A stretch of DNA of 64,000 nt from Diplolepis rosae. Taxonomy: Eukaryota > Arthropoda > Insecta > Hymenoptera > Diplolepididae. A model generated the notes under the pieces. It did no database searches, was not told the DNA's origin, and saw only the letters and a program-made list of their open reading frames with translations. The position numbers and the translations under genes were made by a program. Position 1 is the stretch's first letter, and each line of letters begins with the position of its first letter. Shown one piece after another: positions 22,914 through 34,249 of the stretch. Location of the stretch: positions 8,132,001 to 8,196,000 of the forward strand of contig JAPYXD010000308.1 of assembly GCA_030998225.1 (NCBI GenBank). The letters run 5' to 3'.

Positions 22914-23165
22914 CCCTCAGGAAATAAAACCAGAATCTGAGAATATCGAGGCCATACAATATTTTCTAAAGCCAAGAAATTTAAAAGAATTAAGAAGATT
23001 TTTGAGCCCTATTAACTGCTGTACCAAATTTAACAAAAAGAAATGCTAAAAGAACAGTTTTATTGCTAGAATTATTAAAAAAAAGACTCAATATGAGATT
23101 GGAGTAATAAGGTTGAAGAAGCATTTAAGAAAGTGAAGCTAGCATTCTGTCAGTTTGTGATGTCA
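22914..23165 (+). pseudogene. second gypsy pol: RT thumb fragment
   Basis: It resumes the RT broken at 18998: GIKPESENIEAIQYFLKPR, then RNLKELRRFLSPIN, then a degraded EEAFKKVKLAF-like stretch typical of the RT-RNase H junction. RNase H and integrase are absent, so a deletion joins RT to envelope near 23165. Confidence 0.8.
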
Positions 23166-23179
23166 AAAATAATGCTCAA

Positions 23180-24397
23180 AAAGATCCAAATATTTACCTA
23201 TATCGAATATTAGCAGCAAATTGCCTCAAAGACCTGCATGAAATTTCTAAATCCTTTCTTTTACTCCTTGACCAACTTACAGAAGCTATTACCCATGCCG
23301 CAACTAATTTACGGCACCCTATGTTAGTTCCTAATACCTTGCTAGACTTCAAATCTAACAAAGAAGACCCACACCTTTCAACATCCCTTTTTTCTATGGT
23401 CCTTCCCTTTTCGAAAATACAATACTTCTTATTCGATAAGTACTTAATTTTTATTATGACTATACCAATCCCATCTACTGAAGAATTTCAATTATTTGAA
23501 GCACATCCAATTCCAATCTATCTCGATATTAATACTGACGTAATTTCCTCTATTTACATAAAACCTCAAAATTCTTATCTCGCTATTTCTTCAAATAATC
23601 AATCATACTTTACAACAAATGACAATTTCCTCAATGCATGTTATCAAAATGGATTCCAAACATTTAGTCACCCACAAAGATCTATATCTAATATCAATAA
23701 AAATCCTATTTGTGAAACATCAATGTTTCTAAATTCTCAACCATACAGGTGTGAAATATTCATCAGTTTTAGTGAATATCCCTTTCTAACACCATTACAA
23801 TTTCATCATGGATGGCTATACTCAACAATTTTCCCCCGACAAATTTTCTTATCATGTCTAAAAAGCTCTAAGGCCTTAATTACACTCCAAGGAATAGGAA
23901 TTTTGCAAACAAAATCAGGTGTCAATCTCGATTCATCAACTCCATATTACCATCTCCAAAACCATTTGAATGTAATGGATAATTCAATTCCAGTTAGCAA
24001 ATCAACCACTTCTCTTGCTATAATTTCATTACTATTATATAATATTTCTATTCAAGAGCCTCACTTACTAAACAAGGTATCACTTCTTTTTCAGCAAAAA
24101 TAAGACATGTCATTATCAATCTTCGAAAACCATGTCTTTATCCTTACAAAATATGCAAACATTCAAAAAATTATTCCATCTATTTTCATTTCTAGTGCAC
24201 ATAAATTAACATTAGCACTAATTATTATGACTTTACTTATGATTACAATTTTAGGATTAATACTATTGAAAATTCAAAAAATGTCAAGAAAAATCAACAA
24301 AACGCCAACATATATAGAATTTGTACAAAAGACACCTTTAAGCTCAGTAACAAAACCTTTACTCATTGACTTAACATTCAACTTCGACTACGAATAA
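23180..24397 (+). pseudogene. errantivirus envelope, baculovirus-F-like, C-terminal half
   Basis: Open frames at about 23180-24103 and 24107-24397 encode the second half of an insect errantivirus envelope, the F-like fusion glycoprotein class. Visible features are a Cys-containing ectodomain with the PIPIYLD motif, several conserved Cys and, in the last frame, a hydrophobic transmembrane segment of about 20 residues (near 24210-24275) followed by a basic cytoplasmic tail. A stop and frame change at 24101-24107 separate stem from membrane anchor, and the N-terminal half is missing. It is the remains of an endogenous, envelope-bearing gypsy element and cannot act as an entry protein. Confidence 0.75.
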
Positions 24398-24730
24398 TAT
24401 AAAAATTTACATTGAAATAAATTGGACAGAGATTAGAATACAATATAATATATATTAAAACAAAAATCGATACAAATCCTCATGCATAAATCTATATAAA
24501 TAAATAAATATACACACTACGACTACCGTAGAAACATTATTACTATTATATATACTTCTATTTACAAAACATACAACACTACTACTATAATATACATAAG
24601 TAACAATAAATATACATATAAACATCACAAATAACTATGAATATACAAAACTATCTCAAACATCATTCCTCGCAGTTGTCCCAATACTGAAAAAAAAGTG
24701 AAAATTTCTTATTAATACTATTAAATCTCG
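24398..24730. other. AT-rich spacer
   Basis: Simple TA/ATA-rich sequence; no gene seen. Confidence 0.5.
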
Positions 24731-25810
24731 CTATCTAAAAGCAAAATTGACTAAATTTACAGCTATTGCCTCTACAATCTCGTCGTTGACCACACGATAT
24801 CTTTGCTCATTTATTATAAATGGAGCCCCCTCCCATTGATTATTTAAAATAACCTTCAGCAGGGCCTTGTTTTTCTTTAACCTACTCGGGTTAACATACA
24901 TCCAATCCAGGGGCACCTTTATATTTTTGCCCCTGCATTCGAAGATACGATCCCTTTCAGTTATAGACATAGATAAATCCTGCCCAGTCCATTTTAAATT
25001 TTCGCTTGCCACCTAAAACAAAATACAATTAATAAATACAAATCTTGAGTTAATTTTAGCTCTTACTGAAATTTAACACTTTCATTAACACTTGCCCGTA
25101 CGATTCGTCCTTCCTGTAATTTCCACCTCATACCACCGGAAACAGAAGGGCTCCTAAGATTTTAATAATATGGCCTTATCCAATCGTCTATTTTTATACG
25201 ACGATTCCAAGTGTATACAAAAAAAGAATGATGAATATATATATAAAATATTCAAAAATATACATTAAAAAAAAATTTTCGTCTCAAATACTTACAATCT
25301 TCAGATTATTCTTCTCATCAATTTCATAAAAAATATTCTGCAAACAGAAAGCACCAGTTTTTCCATGAAAAGCTAGTTACTCCCTCAATGAATTTAGCAA
25401 AACGACCCTCTCGTTAGCTGGAAATTAATTGCAGTCTAAGGGACATTTTATCAAAACCCACCCAAAAAAAATCTCTATTCTTTTTTCGGTATTGACTGAA
25501 TCTAAATTTAGATTAACAGTCTCTACGGATTGAACTCTTACACCACTTTTTTTCTAAATTCTAAACCTACACTCTCTAACTCGCTTATTATAACATTACT
25601 GTCTCTCGCTCCCTTATCACTCACTTCAATCTCATTTTTAATTAAACCCAACTGATCAATTAAATTATTATAATCACTCCTGTCCGTGAAACTTCCATCT
25701 CTAACTTCCTCAATCAATTTTTCTATATTCATTTCATAATCTTCGCCACTATGCTCAAACTCTACAGAACTAAAATCAACATCATTTAATAATTCAAAAA
25801 TTTCCTCCAT
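24731..25810 (-). CDS. unknown three-exon gene, about 196 residues
   Basis: Three exons read in one frame on the minus strand: 25810-25544 (89 codons from ATG), 25337-25296 (14 codons) and 25012-24731 (93 codons plus stop). Exon 2 is bounded by a good acceptor (TTTCTGTTTGCAG) and donor (GTAAGT); exon 3 follows TTTTGTTTTAG. The donor after exon 1 (GTGTAAG) is weaker. The N-terminal part is strongly acidic (MEEIFELLNDVDFSSVEF), while the C-terminal part is mixed and more basic (VNPSRLKKNKALLKVIL). No signal peptide, transmembrane segment or known domain was recognised. It runs opposite to the neighbouring small genes. The splice structure argues for a genuine gene; the function is unknown. Confidence 0.5.
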
Positions 25811-26395
25811 ATCGATCGCGCGTAAATGTTTCGAACTTGAAAGAAGAATTTACAAGACTAAATCTCAAAATCCAAGTTCTAACTCCTAACCATATTCCTC
25901 CTTCCATTTTTTTTTTTGATTACCAGCAAATATCAGTCAAAGAGAAAATCCGTATATAATTTTCTAAAAACAATTTTACTACCCCGTAGCAAATAATCCC
26001 TTTTCCAACAGAACCTTTTTTTTACGACTCATAAATCTACTTTTGACCATCCCTTTATTCTATCTTCCTTTTACCCCTTTTTTTAGACTTAAGGTCACTT
26101 TAGAAATTCTTTTTCAGATACACGTACATTCTATCCTTCCTTTTCTTAAAAACTACCTGCATGATAGTTGAAAGTTCTATACCGCCAGAAGGACAGTTTT
26201 TGATCTCACGGCTTTAATGTTTCAAACTAAAAAGTAACAATCTGTAATATAAAAGTTGTTTTTCTGACGGAAAGTAAAAATTATTTTTAGCAAAATCTTT
26301 TACCTTGTATGATTAGAAACTATATACAAAAAATTATTATTTAATCCCCTTACCAGACCTTAATAAAATAAATCTATTCTATACAATTTGTAGAA
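25811..26395. other. possible divergent promoter region
   Basis: Separates the minus-strand gene from the plus-strand gene starting at 26396. Nothing specific recognised. Confidence 0.4.
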
Positions 26396-26803
26396 ATGAT
26401 ACCAACTTCAGCTGAATCTATTGTTGAACATCTTGGACCAGTAGACGGTGTATGTCCGAACTAATACCCCATAGCATACGCGCACTTTTTACTTAGTTAT
26501 TGCTTCGAATTAGAATCATCGATCTTGTTTCTATACTATAATTGGCAAATCACCAAAAGATATTGTCAATTCTGTTTTGAAAAAGTAGATCAAGACATTC
26601 AAAATAATTGTGAATTTTTTACGTCATTGCATTCCATTTGTAAACTGGAATGCATATACATGAATTGTTACGGTTGTCAAGAATTATTAATTATTTCGAG
26701 AAACAGAGCAGCTGATATTAAGGAATGCATTGAAGAATATTTAAATGACAAATTTAAAATTAGTCAAGGAAACGAAGTTCTGGTAGAAAATATCCCTGCA
26801 TGA
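26396..26803 (+). CDS. small Cys-rich protein, two exons
   Basis: Exon 1 (26396-26447) begins at ATG; exon 2 (26514-26803) completes a 113-residue frame if a 66-nt intron (GTGTATGT to GAATTAG) is removed. Without splicing a TAA at 26462 interrupts the same frame. The protein holds RYCQFCFEK, then NNCEFF, ICKLEC and NCYGC, an arrangement of Cys pairs that could bind zinc. The C-terminal third is charged and probably helical (RAADIKECIEEYLNDKF). No domain was recognised. The gene precedes a second small Cys-pair gene in the same orientation; the two could be related in style but show no obvious alignment. Moderate-to-low confidence. Confidence 0.4.
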
Positions 26804-27078
26804 TTTATAGACATCTACCTTCCACGCATGTACTCACGCATGAACGATTTTGTGAATTTGAATAGAACTCTTAATACTAAAAAATTGTAAAATTTTTGCA
26901 AATTAAATATTTCAAATTCTATAAATATTTTTAATTTCTCCTTAGAAAAATGCTGCCCCAAGAATTTGAAACAATCGAAGCAGAGGAAGTTTGAGCAAGC
27001 GAGCAGGAAGTTCAGCCATATTTTGAACATCATTTATGGTCGGAATACTCTTGCACAACCCTAACCGAAAATTTTTAC

Positions 27079-30000
27079 ATGAATGTCATTGAAAAAAAAC
27101 TTGTTTGCGAGGATTTACATTTTATTTACATTTCATACTTACATTTTTTGTGTCCGAGGTAACATCAGTGTCTCCAGAACGTGGGATTTTTCGGCCCCCA
27201 CCACGTTCCCATCTGGGAGAAACACATGCAAACGTGGCGTGTCAGTGTCTCGGCTCTGCTACACGCTGCGGTCACCAGCTTCGTGTAACGCCGAAGGTGC
27301 ACGAAGACAGACTTCGTTACAATGCTTGAGTTTTCAAGTTATTTTTAGATTTCACGCTTTCGTTTATCGAGTCGAAATTAAGAATTGTATTTTTCTCGAG
27401 TACGTGCAAAAAGAGGCGCGAAGCAGACGACGAATTTGAATTTACGAAGTATATAGTTCAAGAAATAACACATTTCTTCAATTTCTTGAAGAAAGTCTGC
27501 ATGAAATAAACATCAGTATGATCTTGGAAAATTTCATGAGGATTTCAACACTTCAAAAATAAACTTTCAGTGAAATTTAGTGACAATAAATGTATAAAAT
27601 TTGAATCAATATATAATTTTCCATTCAAATTTATATACTTCTTACTAATTTTGTACATTTAACAATTTTTCAATTAGAACAATATTTTCTATCAAGATAA
27701 AATGAACGTATGCACAGACTTTTAATCAGATAAATGAAATGCTTTATAGAAAGTCAAAATTTTCTTATTACTGCACTTAATCAAATTTATAAAGTAAAAA
27801 TATTTTTTAATTGATGCTTTCACTCAATTCTTTAAACATTCATTAATTGAAAATTGTACTCAAAATTTAATCTTGCAGCGTTCCAATATTCCCACAATGT
27901 TACAAAATCTTATTAATCATTATTTTAGTCGAATTATTTACAAAATATTTAAAAAATAAATGTAAATATTTTGATTAAATACTTTGTCAAATTTTGCATT
28001 TGACTGATCTTGCAAAATTGTTGAAAGTTTTGAATACCGATAGAAGAAACTTTAAATGAAATTTTATGTCCATAAATGCTTAAAGTTCTATATAGAAATA
28101 TCAACTACAACATTCTCAAATTTTATAAATAAACTACTAAATTCAAAAAGTTTCGGATTTTTTTAAATATGTACAAATTTCAAATATGAATCAGTCAAAA
28201 TCTACTGATTATCAGAGAAATTTGACTGATTTAAATAACTAAAAACAGGTTACTGTGAATCAGTCAAATTTCACTGCTTACTTCAGTGAAAAGTAACTGA
28301 TTTAACAGTAAACTCGTCGAAGATACACCGATACTAGACCACATTTCGTCAAAAGATAAATTCGACCACTTTTCTTTGAGTTCCTGTCTGATTTTGAGTA
28401 AAGAATCCCACTCTTTTTGTACACCTATTCTATCAAACGACCCTAAATCTTGACAAACTTTCCAGACCCTAGGAAAAGTTTCGCTTCGATCAGCATAGAA
28501 AGCTACTTGAGGCCGGAAAACAGCAACGCAAGACAAAAAGATGTCATCAAAAGGAAGTCGATTGCGAATTTCTTCGCTTGCTGTGACATAAAATTTCAAG
28601 CAATTACGAAGAAATAGATCAACTTCTACTATTTGCAAGTTCTTGGGTGTAAGTTGCTGCTGGAAATATTCTCGCGTTTCCTTACCAACGTCAATGTCTT
28701 GAAGCGGCTTTTGATTACTAGGATCTGCAAAGTTAACATTTCTAATGATTTGAAAGAATAAATTCGGTTGAAGAAGACCCTCTTTCAAATAACTGCTAAG
28801 AATCCATACGAAGAATTTAGCCGAGTTTGGCTGGAGTTCCTGAACCATTGTTTCGCGACTTTGAAATTTCGCATTGTATACGTTGAACCTATTCAAAGTA
28901 AATTTCAAGAATAGGAAATATGCGAGTGTCAAAGGATTCTGCATTTTTCCTAACAAGTCTTTGGCCTTCTCTACCTTCTCAGATACGAGGATTATAAGAA
29001 ACTGAAGAATAACTTCCCAATTCTTTATTATAATATCTATGCATCGATAGCAGACAAGCCAGCGAGTTTCAGAATGACTAGGAATTTTTTGATAGTCATT
29101 TCCTAATTCCAAAACAATCGATCGAAAAATAGCCGTTCGCTTGGAGCTAGCATTAAGAAAAGCTGGCAAATCTTTGATTAAATCCTCTACATCTGGGATT
29201 GTGGCACAAGCATATTTTGCTACAATTGCTGACGAATGCGAGACACACGGGAAAACAATTAAACGGGGACTTTTTTCCTTTAATTTTGTTTTAAATGAGG
29301 ACCTATTGCCGACCATCACCTGTGCATTATCACAAGCTAAATCACAGATATTAGATAAAGGGATTTTCTGCCCGGACAATGCTTTTTCGAACGCATCAAA
29401 AATTTTAGAGGCAGAACAATCCGAAGCATTTACATTAATAAGCTGGAGCAATTCCACCCTGAAAGAAAATGTCGTTGGCTCCACATATCGAACCATTAAT
29501 GACAGCCACTTTTCTAGAGTCCTGTCGGTCGTTTCGTCTTCGTACACTGAAAATGATTGCTTACGCAAAATATTTGCCATGCGATCAGTTTCAGCAGCAC
29601 ATACGACGTTATTTACAACTAGGACCATTTTAGTGTGGCTCAATCTAACGTCTTTTAAAACCGAAGGTTCCATATCTTGGAAAAGTCCTATCATTTTCTT
29701 ATATAACATTTTTGTTCGACGTATACTGGCATTTGATAGAGGCAAGCCTGAAATACAGGCTACATTTGTAGCGGTTTTTACCACTTTGCTTCATTTTTTT
29801 CCTTTTTTCTTTTTGCTTGAAAGCAAAAACCCTTTTCGTTTCGTAGGACGTGGACTAGGCCTACAGGGGATACCACGTAAAAAAAACGAGCCTTAAACTC
29901 TACCTCCGTGGTGGTGTGGAAAGGAGTTTTATTTCAGAATATTTGGGATTCTCTAAGAATGAACCAGCTTTTTTATTTTAATATTTCAAATGTGTTTTCT

Positions 30001-32454
30001 TTCTTTTATGTTTAAGGCAAAAACTAGATCTAAAAAAAGCAAAAAAACCTATTTCTCTAATTGCGTCCAAGATTAGAGCAGAATCTATGCAACCGATTGT
30101 TAAAGGTTTTAAAAGTTTTCGCTTTAATTTAAAAAGCAAGTCTTCATAGTATTTTACTAAGTAATGAATGTATGTCTACAATTGTTTTCTTGAATCCTAC
30201 CCAAAGGTCAAACATGGTGCAAAAATGTCGTAAAATAAGAAAAATGTCTGAGTACTTTGAAGAAGTTTTTCTAAATCGATATGTATCATATTCCAATAAT
30301 ATTTAGGAATATTTATTAAAATATTCATCTTCTAAATTTGTTTGATTAATGTACAGAGTACACTTTATATTTGAAATTTGTATACACCCTAAATCTGTAT
30401 CAGTCAAATTTTCACTGATTGAATCAGTGATTTTCCTTTTTACTGAATCATCAGTGGAAAGAATATTTTTACTGTTAAATCAGTTACTTTTCACTGAAGT
30501 AATCAGTGAAATTTGACTGATTCACAGTAACCTGTTTTTAGTTATTTAAATCAGTCAAATTTCACTGATAATCAGTAGATTTTGACTGATTCATATTTGA
30601 AATTTGTACAGTTTTTAAAAAAATCCGAAACTTTTTGAATTTAGTAGTTTATTTATAAAATTTGAGAATGTTGTAGTTGATATTTCTATATAGAACTTTA
30701 AGCATTTATGGACATAAAATTTCATTTAAAGTTTCTTCTATCGGTATTCAAAACTTTCAACAATTTTGCAAGATCAGTCAAATGCAAAATTTGACAAAGT
30801 ATTTAATCAAAATATTTACATTTATTTTTTAAATATTTTGTAAATAATTCGACTAAAATAATGATTAATAAGATTTTGTAACATTGTGGGAATATTGGAA
30901 CGCTGCAAGATTAAATTTTGAGTACAATTTTCAATTAATGAATGTTTAAAGAATTGAGTGAAAGCATCAATTAAAAAATATTTTTACTTTATAAATTTGA
31001 TTAAGTGCAGTAATAAGAAAATTTTGACTTTCTATAAAGCATTGCATTTATCTGATTAACAGTCTGTGCATACGTCACTACAACGTCAGCTTACACAACT
31101 TTAAACTGCTTTTACCATCAATCTATGAATGTGGATTTTAAACCGTAATTTAATGTGTCTTATTTTTTTCATAAAATATTTTTAACAAAATTTTTTGCTT
31201 AAAGTAGCCGATTTACTCGATTAAAAATTGGTCAACTTGTATATTTAAAAATTCTGTAATAAAAGTATTTTCATATTATGTTTTTGTATCCTATGCGTAG
31301 AATTTTAATTATAAAATTGAGATTTCTCACAAAGAAGAAAGGTTGTCTGATTAAAGCAGTTTATTCCCAGACATTAAAAATCATTTACTTAATATTTCGA
31401 TTCCAAACATTGAATATTTATTGACTTTGAATAAAACAGAAATTTGAACACTTCGAACATTTTTATGTAAAATTTAAAGTTGATTGATATTTATATGTTA
31501 ATATGGAAATACCAATAAACACATGTTTTAGCTTTTTAATTTTTCTACTGCTATTAGACAATTTTCCATTTCCGTAGAGATTTTAAGTTTTGGAATGAAA
31601 AGTTTGTGCTTAGGCTACAAAAATGTGAGATGAAAATATTTCTAACATATAACTGAAAATATAAATTATGAACTTGAATTTTATGTTCATTTTATCTTGA
31701 TAGAAAATATTGTTCTAATTGAAAAATTTTTAAATGTACAAAATTAGTAAGAAGTATATAAATTTGAATGGAAAATTATATATTGATTCAAATTTTATAC
31801 ATTTATTGTCACTAAATTTCACTGAAAGTTTATTTTTTGAAGTGTTGAAATCCTCATGAAATTTTCCAAGATCATACTGATGTTTATTTCATGCAGACTT
31901 TCTTCAAGAAATTGAAGAAAAGTGTTATTTCTTGAACTATATACTTCGTAAATTCAAATTCGTCGTCTGCTTCGCGCCTCTTTTGCACGTACTCGAGAAA
32001 AATACAATTCTTAATTTCGACTCGATAAACGAAAGCGTGAAATCTAAAAATAACTTGAAAACTCAAGCGTTGTAACGAAGTCCGTCTTCGTGCACCTTCG
32101 GCTTTACACGAAGCTGGTGACCGCAGCGTGTAGCAGAGCCGACACACTGACACGCCACGTTTGCATGTGTTTCTCCCAGATGGGAACGTGGTGGGGGCCG
32201 AAAAATCCCACGTTCTGGAGACACTGGGTAACATTAACCGTCAGAATAGACCACATAGTCACAAAAGACTTGTATTGTACCTAAAGCTCTCCAGCTTCGA
32301 CTGCTCCCATTGTGATACGACGATTTTTTACATGCGGCAAAGAGCAGATTTATGCGTAACTTGTGCCGAACATGTAATTTATTTATACCAACAAGAAGCA
32401 TTATATAGCGACACCGATTCTCAAGCATCAACCATAGTTCATAACAACGAATGA
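27079..32454 (+). CDS. small zinc-finger-like protein, intron invaded by hAT
   Basis: Putative exon 1 is 27079-27158 (ATG to CCGAG) and exon 2 is 32295-32454 (after CTCTCCAG). They join in frame to 79 residues with CSHC and CVTC pairs about 19 residues apart, a plausible single zinc site, and a Ser/Asp-rich tail. The donor GTAACAT is part of the hAT target duplication. With the hAT removed, the intron is 67 nt, matching the 66-nt intron of the upstream gene. A poly(A) signal (AATAAA) starts at about 32474, shortly after the stop. The short length and weak acceptor keep confidence low. Confidence 0.35.
27166..28312. repeat. left long terminal inverted repeat of hAT
   Basis: About 1147 bases mirrored at 30469-32226. 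The match extends to TTTAACAGTAAA at 28301-28312, right inside the end of the transposase frame. Confidence 0.9.
28264..29784 (-). pseudogene. hAT transposase, C-terminus truncated
   Basis: The open frame of 506 codons contains hAT landmarks: EDETTDRTLEKW (first catalytic Asp region), CDLACDNAQVMVGNRS (second Asp region), FPCVSHSSAI (CxxH motif), and SHSETRWLVCYRCIDIIIKN (RW motif). The C-terminal dimerisation domain, with its usual LP.S.A..ER.FS block, is absent; the frame ends within a few codons of the start of the long inverted repeat, which supplies the last residues. The upstream boundary is uncertain: the codon at 29784 is GTG, and a zinc-finger DNA-binding domain is not seen. The protein would be inactive. 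Confidence 0.75.
29897..30468. other. unique interior of the hAT element
   Basis: Upstream side of the transposase. It could hold a promoter or 5' exons, but no frame is convincing. Confidence 0.4.
30469..32226. repeat. right long terminal inverted repeat of hAT
   Basis: Mirror of 27166-28312, interrupted by a foreign stretch of about 610 bases at 31076-31684 that is absent from the left arm. Confidence 0.9.
31076..31684. mobile_element. unclassified insertion in the right hAT arm
   Basis: Defined by comparing both arms: CATACGT joins directly to TCATTTTATC on the left. No coding frame; ends could not be matched to a known family. Confidence 0.55.
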
Positions 32455-32761
32455 AGAAATATATATATGTGAAATAAATAAAATAAAAATATATATGTAT
32501 ATTTGACCATATTTTTGAAATTTTGTCTTTTTTTTATTCGTTGCGCAAAACCATATAACTCATACCTCAAATTGCAATAGTAAATTAAATTTTATACATT
32601 AACAAACAGACCACTGTTCTAACTGCACAGAACCTATATTTGAAAACACTAAAACCACATAGAAAACTGAATGTAAAAGAATATTTTTATATATTGAAAA
32701 CAACATTTCTCTTGATAAACTTTCAAATAATGTTCTAAACATTTCTTTGCAGATCAAAACA

Positions 32762-33040
32762 ATGGCCTTGCAAACAAGAGACCTATCGAAAGGTACTGCT
32801 GTACAAGTTTTAAACGAGATAAGCATAGAGTATGATTTCTCCGAACCCACATATATTGTAAACTCGCTGGAAAAACACCGAGAACTGCCGCCGTTCCAAG
32901 CAACTTGCGAAATTTTGGAAAATAAAATAACTTTTTCTTGTATTAGGGAACCAGCCCCTCAAAAAGTGATAAAATCAGTAAAGAAACTTTGCAAAAATGG
33001 ACCAACTCTTGTGAAAGGTGTTTCCAAGGAGGAAATTTAG
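32762..33040 (+). CDS. single-domain dsRNA-binding-like protein, 92 residues
   Basis: The ATG at 32762 lies nine bases into a likely exon beginning after ATTTCTTTGCAG (32752). The layout fits a double-stranded-RNA-binding domain: helix 1 (KGTAVQVLNEISIEYDF), first strand (EPTYIV), loop, second strand (PPFQATCEILE), third strand (ITFSCI) and a final Lys-rich helix (APQKVIKSVKKLCKNG) where KKxAK is expected. The Gly residues usually found before that helix are replaced, so RNA affinity is uncertain. AATAAA follows the stop by about 25 bases. Whether it is a host gene or cargo of the surrounding retroelement is open. A Dicer-partner-like or RNAi-suppressor-like role is only inference. Confidence 0.5.
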   Translation: MALQTRDLSKGTAVQVLNEISIEYDFSEPTYIVNSLEKHRELPPFQATCEILENKITFSCIREPAPQKVIKSVKKLCKNGPTLVKGVSKEEI

Positions 33041-33071
33041 CTCAAAACTGCCGCAACACTTTACGAAATAA

Positions 33072-33415
33072 AAAATATAAAAAATAGTCTTCAATATTCA
33101 ATACTATTACATTTAAAATATATATTATACATAATCAACCCGTATTCAAAATTTAGATTATTTCTAACGACAGTTCACATATGTAATCGTATTCTAATAT
33201 AAAGTTTACATCATTCAAAAACTATGTATTACAATCAAAAAAAAATTTTATAATTATATTCAAAAATATATATATGTAACAACTGATACAAACTGTAAAA
33301 TAAAAGCTAATAAGGGCAACATTTATCAAGATAAAAATTCTATGTATCTTTAAAAACTTTAACCAATGTATTTTTCTGCCGAAGATTCGATCGCGGATGC
33401 TTCACCCCCGCGCTG
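33072..33415. other. AT-rich 3' flank
   Basis: No gene. Its last 40 bases (CTGCCGAAGATTCGATCGCGG) resemble the region before the polypurine tract at 2037. Confidence 0.5.
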
Positions 33416-33431
33416 GGACTAGGGGGGAACG
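33416..33431 (+). other. polypurine tract
   Basis: GGACTAGGGGGGAACG directly before the LTR, marking the right end of a plus-strand retroelement. Confidence 0.6.
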
Positions 33432-34249
33432 TGTCACGTCCCGCGACGTATTAGAATGTATGTACTATAGGCGCAGGCTAGGTCTAGAGAAAAATCTGAG
33501 GAAGTTACTAAAGGAGAGAGAAAACCACCTATTGAAAAGAGAGGTATATCTACGTCACACACAGCGGGATACTGCACAATGCGTGACGTCACCAAAAAAT
33601 ATAATATAAAAAGGACACGCCACCAAGGGTAAAACTAGTCTTGTGAGCAGAATTAAGTGCGGCAAATTTCTAAAAACTTAAAAGGAATCACAGCGTGAAG
33701 CGCCCATTCAGTGCAGTTAACCAATCATGAATTCACCGTGGTCCATTTCGTTATCCTTGGAAGGATCTTAGACTCAGTGTCAAAGAATAGTTTTTGTGTC
33801 TTCGTCGCACCAGTGTCACCCACACTCCGTCCTTGTCACTCCTGTGGGAATCCTACTCACCACTTCGTCGCAGTCACACCTGTGGTGATTCTTTTAACTA
33901 AAGATTTATACTTGTATGAACCATCAGCAAGGATATTTGAAGGATATATATATATATAAAGGTACCGAACCTCTCTCTCTCTCTTTTGTTTCTCTCTCGT
34001 TTGTTATTTTTGTCAATCGCCCGTGCCATACTAATATACATTGATTGATATTCAGATTCATATAATTTAACTTCATAGTTTTATAATATTGTCTAACATT
34101 ATGATTCAAATAAATTCAGTTTGTATTATTTTACTAATCATTGTGTTCTTTACTGACTTATCCTCATCCCTAAGCGAGGATCATTTGATCCTAACTTAAA
34201 ACGAGGAACCTTCGATCAAGGTAATTATTTACGTAGATGTGACGTAACA
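33432..34249 (+). mobile_element. 3' LTR of an envelope-type gypsy (818 bp)
   Basis: It starts TGTCACGTCCCGCGACG and ends TGTGACGTAACA; both ends match the LTR at 2050-3096, but the middle differs. A TATA box (TATAAAAAGG) lies near 33605. A preceding polypurine tract makes it a 3' LTR. The only upstream plus-strand element that fits is the pol-env remnant of 18.3-24.4 kb. Confidence 0.7.

Larger units (their letters stand above)
27166..32226 (-). mobile_element. hAT DNA transposon with 1.15-kb inverted repeats (5061 bp)
   Basis: Termini read CAGTGTCTCCAGAACGTGGG and its complement. The element is flanked by a perfect 8-bp duplication, GGTAACAT (27158-27165 and 32227-32234), the hAT hallmark. 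The left arm (27166-28312) and the right arm (30469-32226) are inverted copies, the right one enlarged by an insertion of about 610 bp (31076-31684). Inner arm ends are full of AATCAGT/ACTGATT motifs. The only long frame is the transposase on the minus strand. Confidence 0.93.

Noticed and set aside
27083..27439. 118-codon plus-strand frame, mirrored at 31884-32234
   Set aside because: It lies in the hAT inverted repeats and occurs twice only by symmetry; no domain.
29141..29896. 251-codon plus-strand frame
   Set aside because: It is the antisense shadow of the hAT transposase, which has clear domain motifs on the minus strand.
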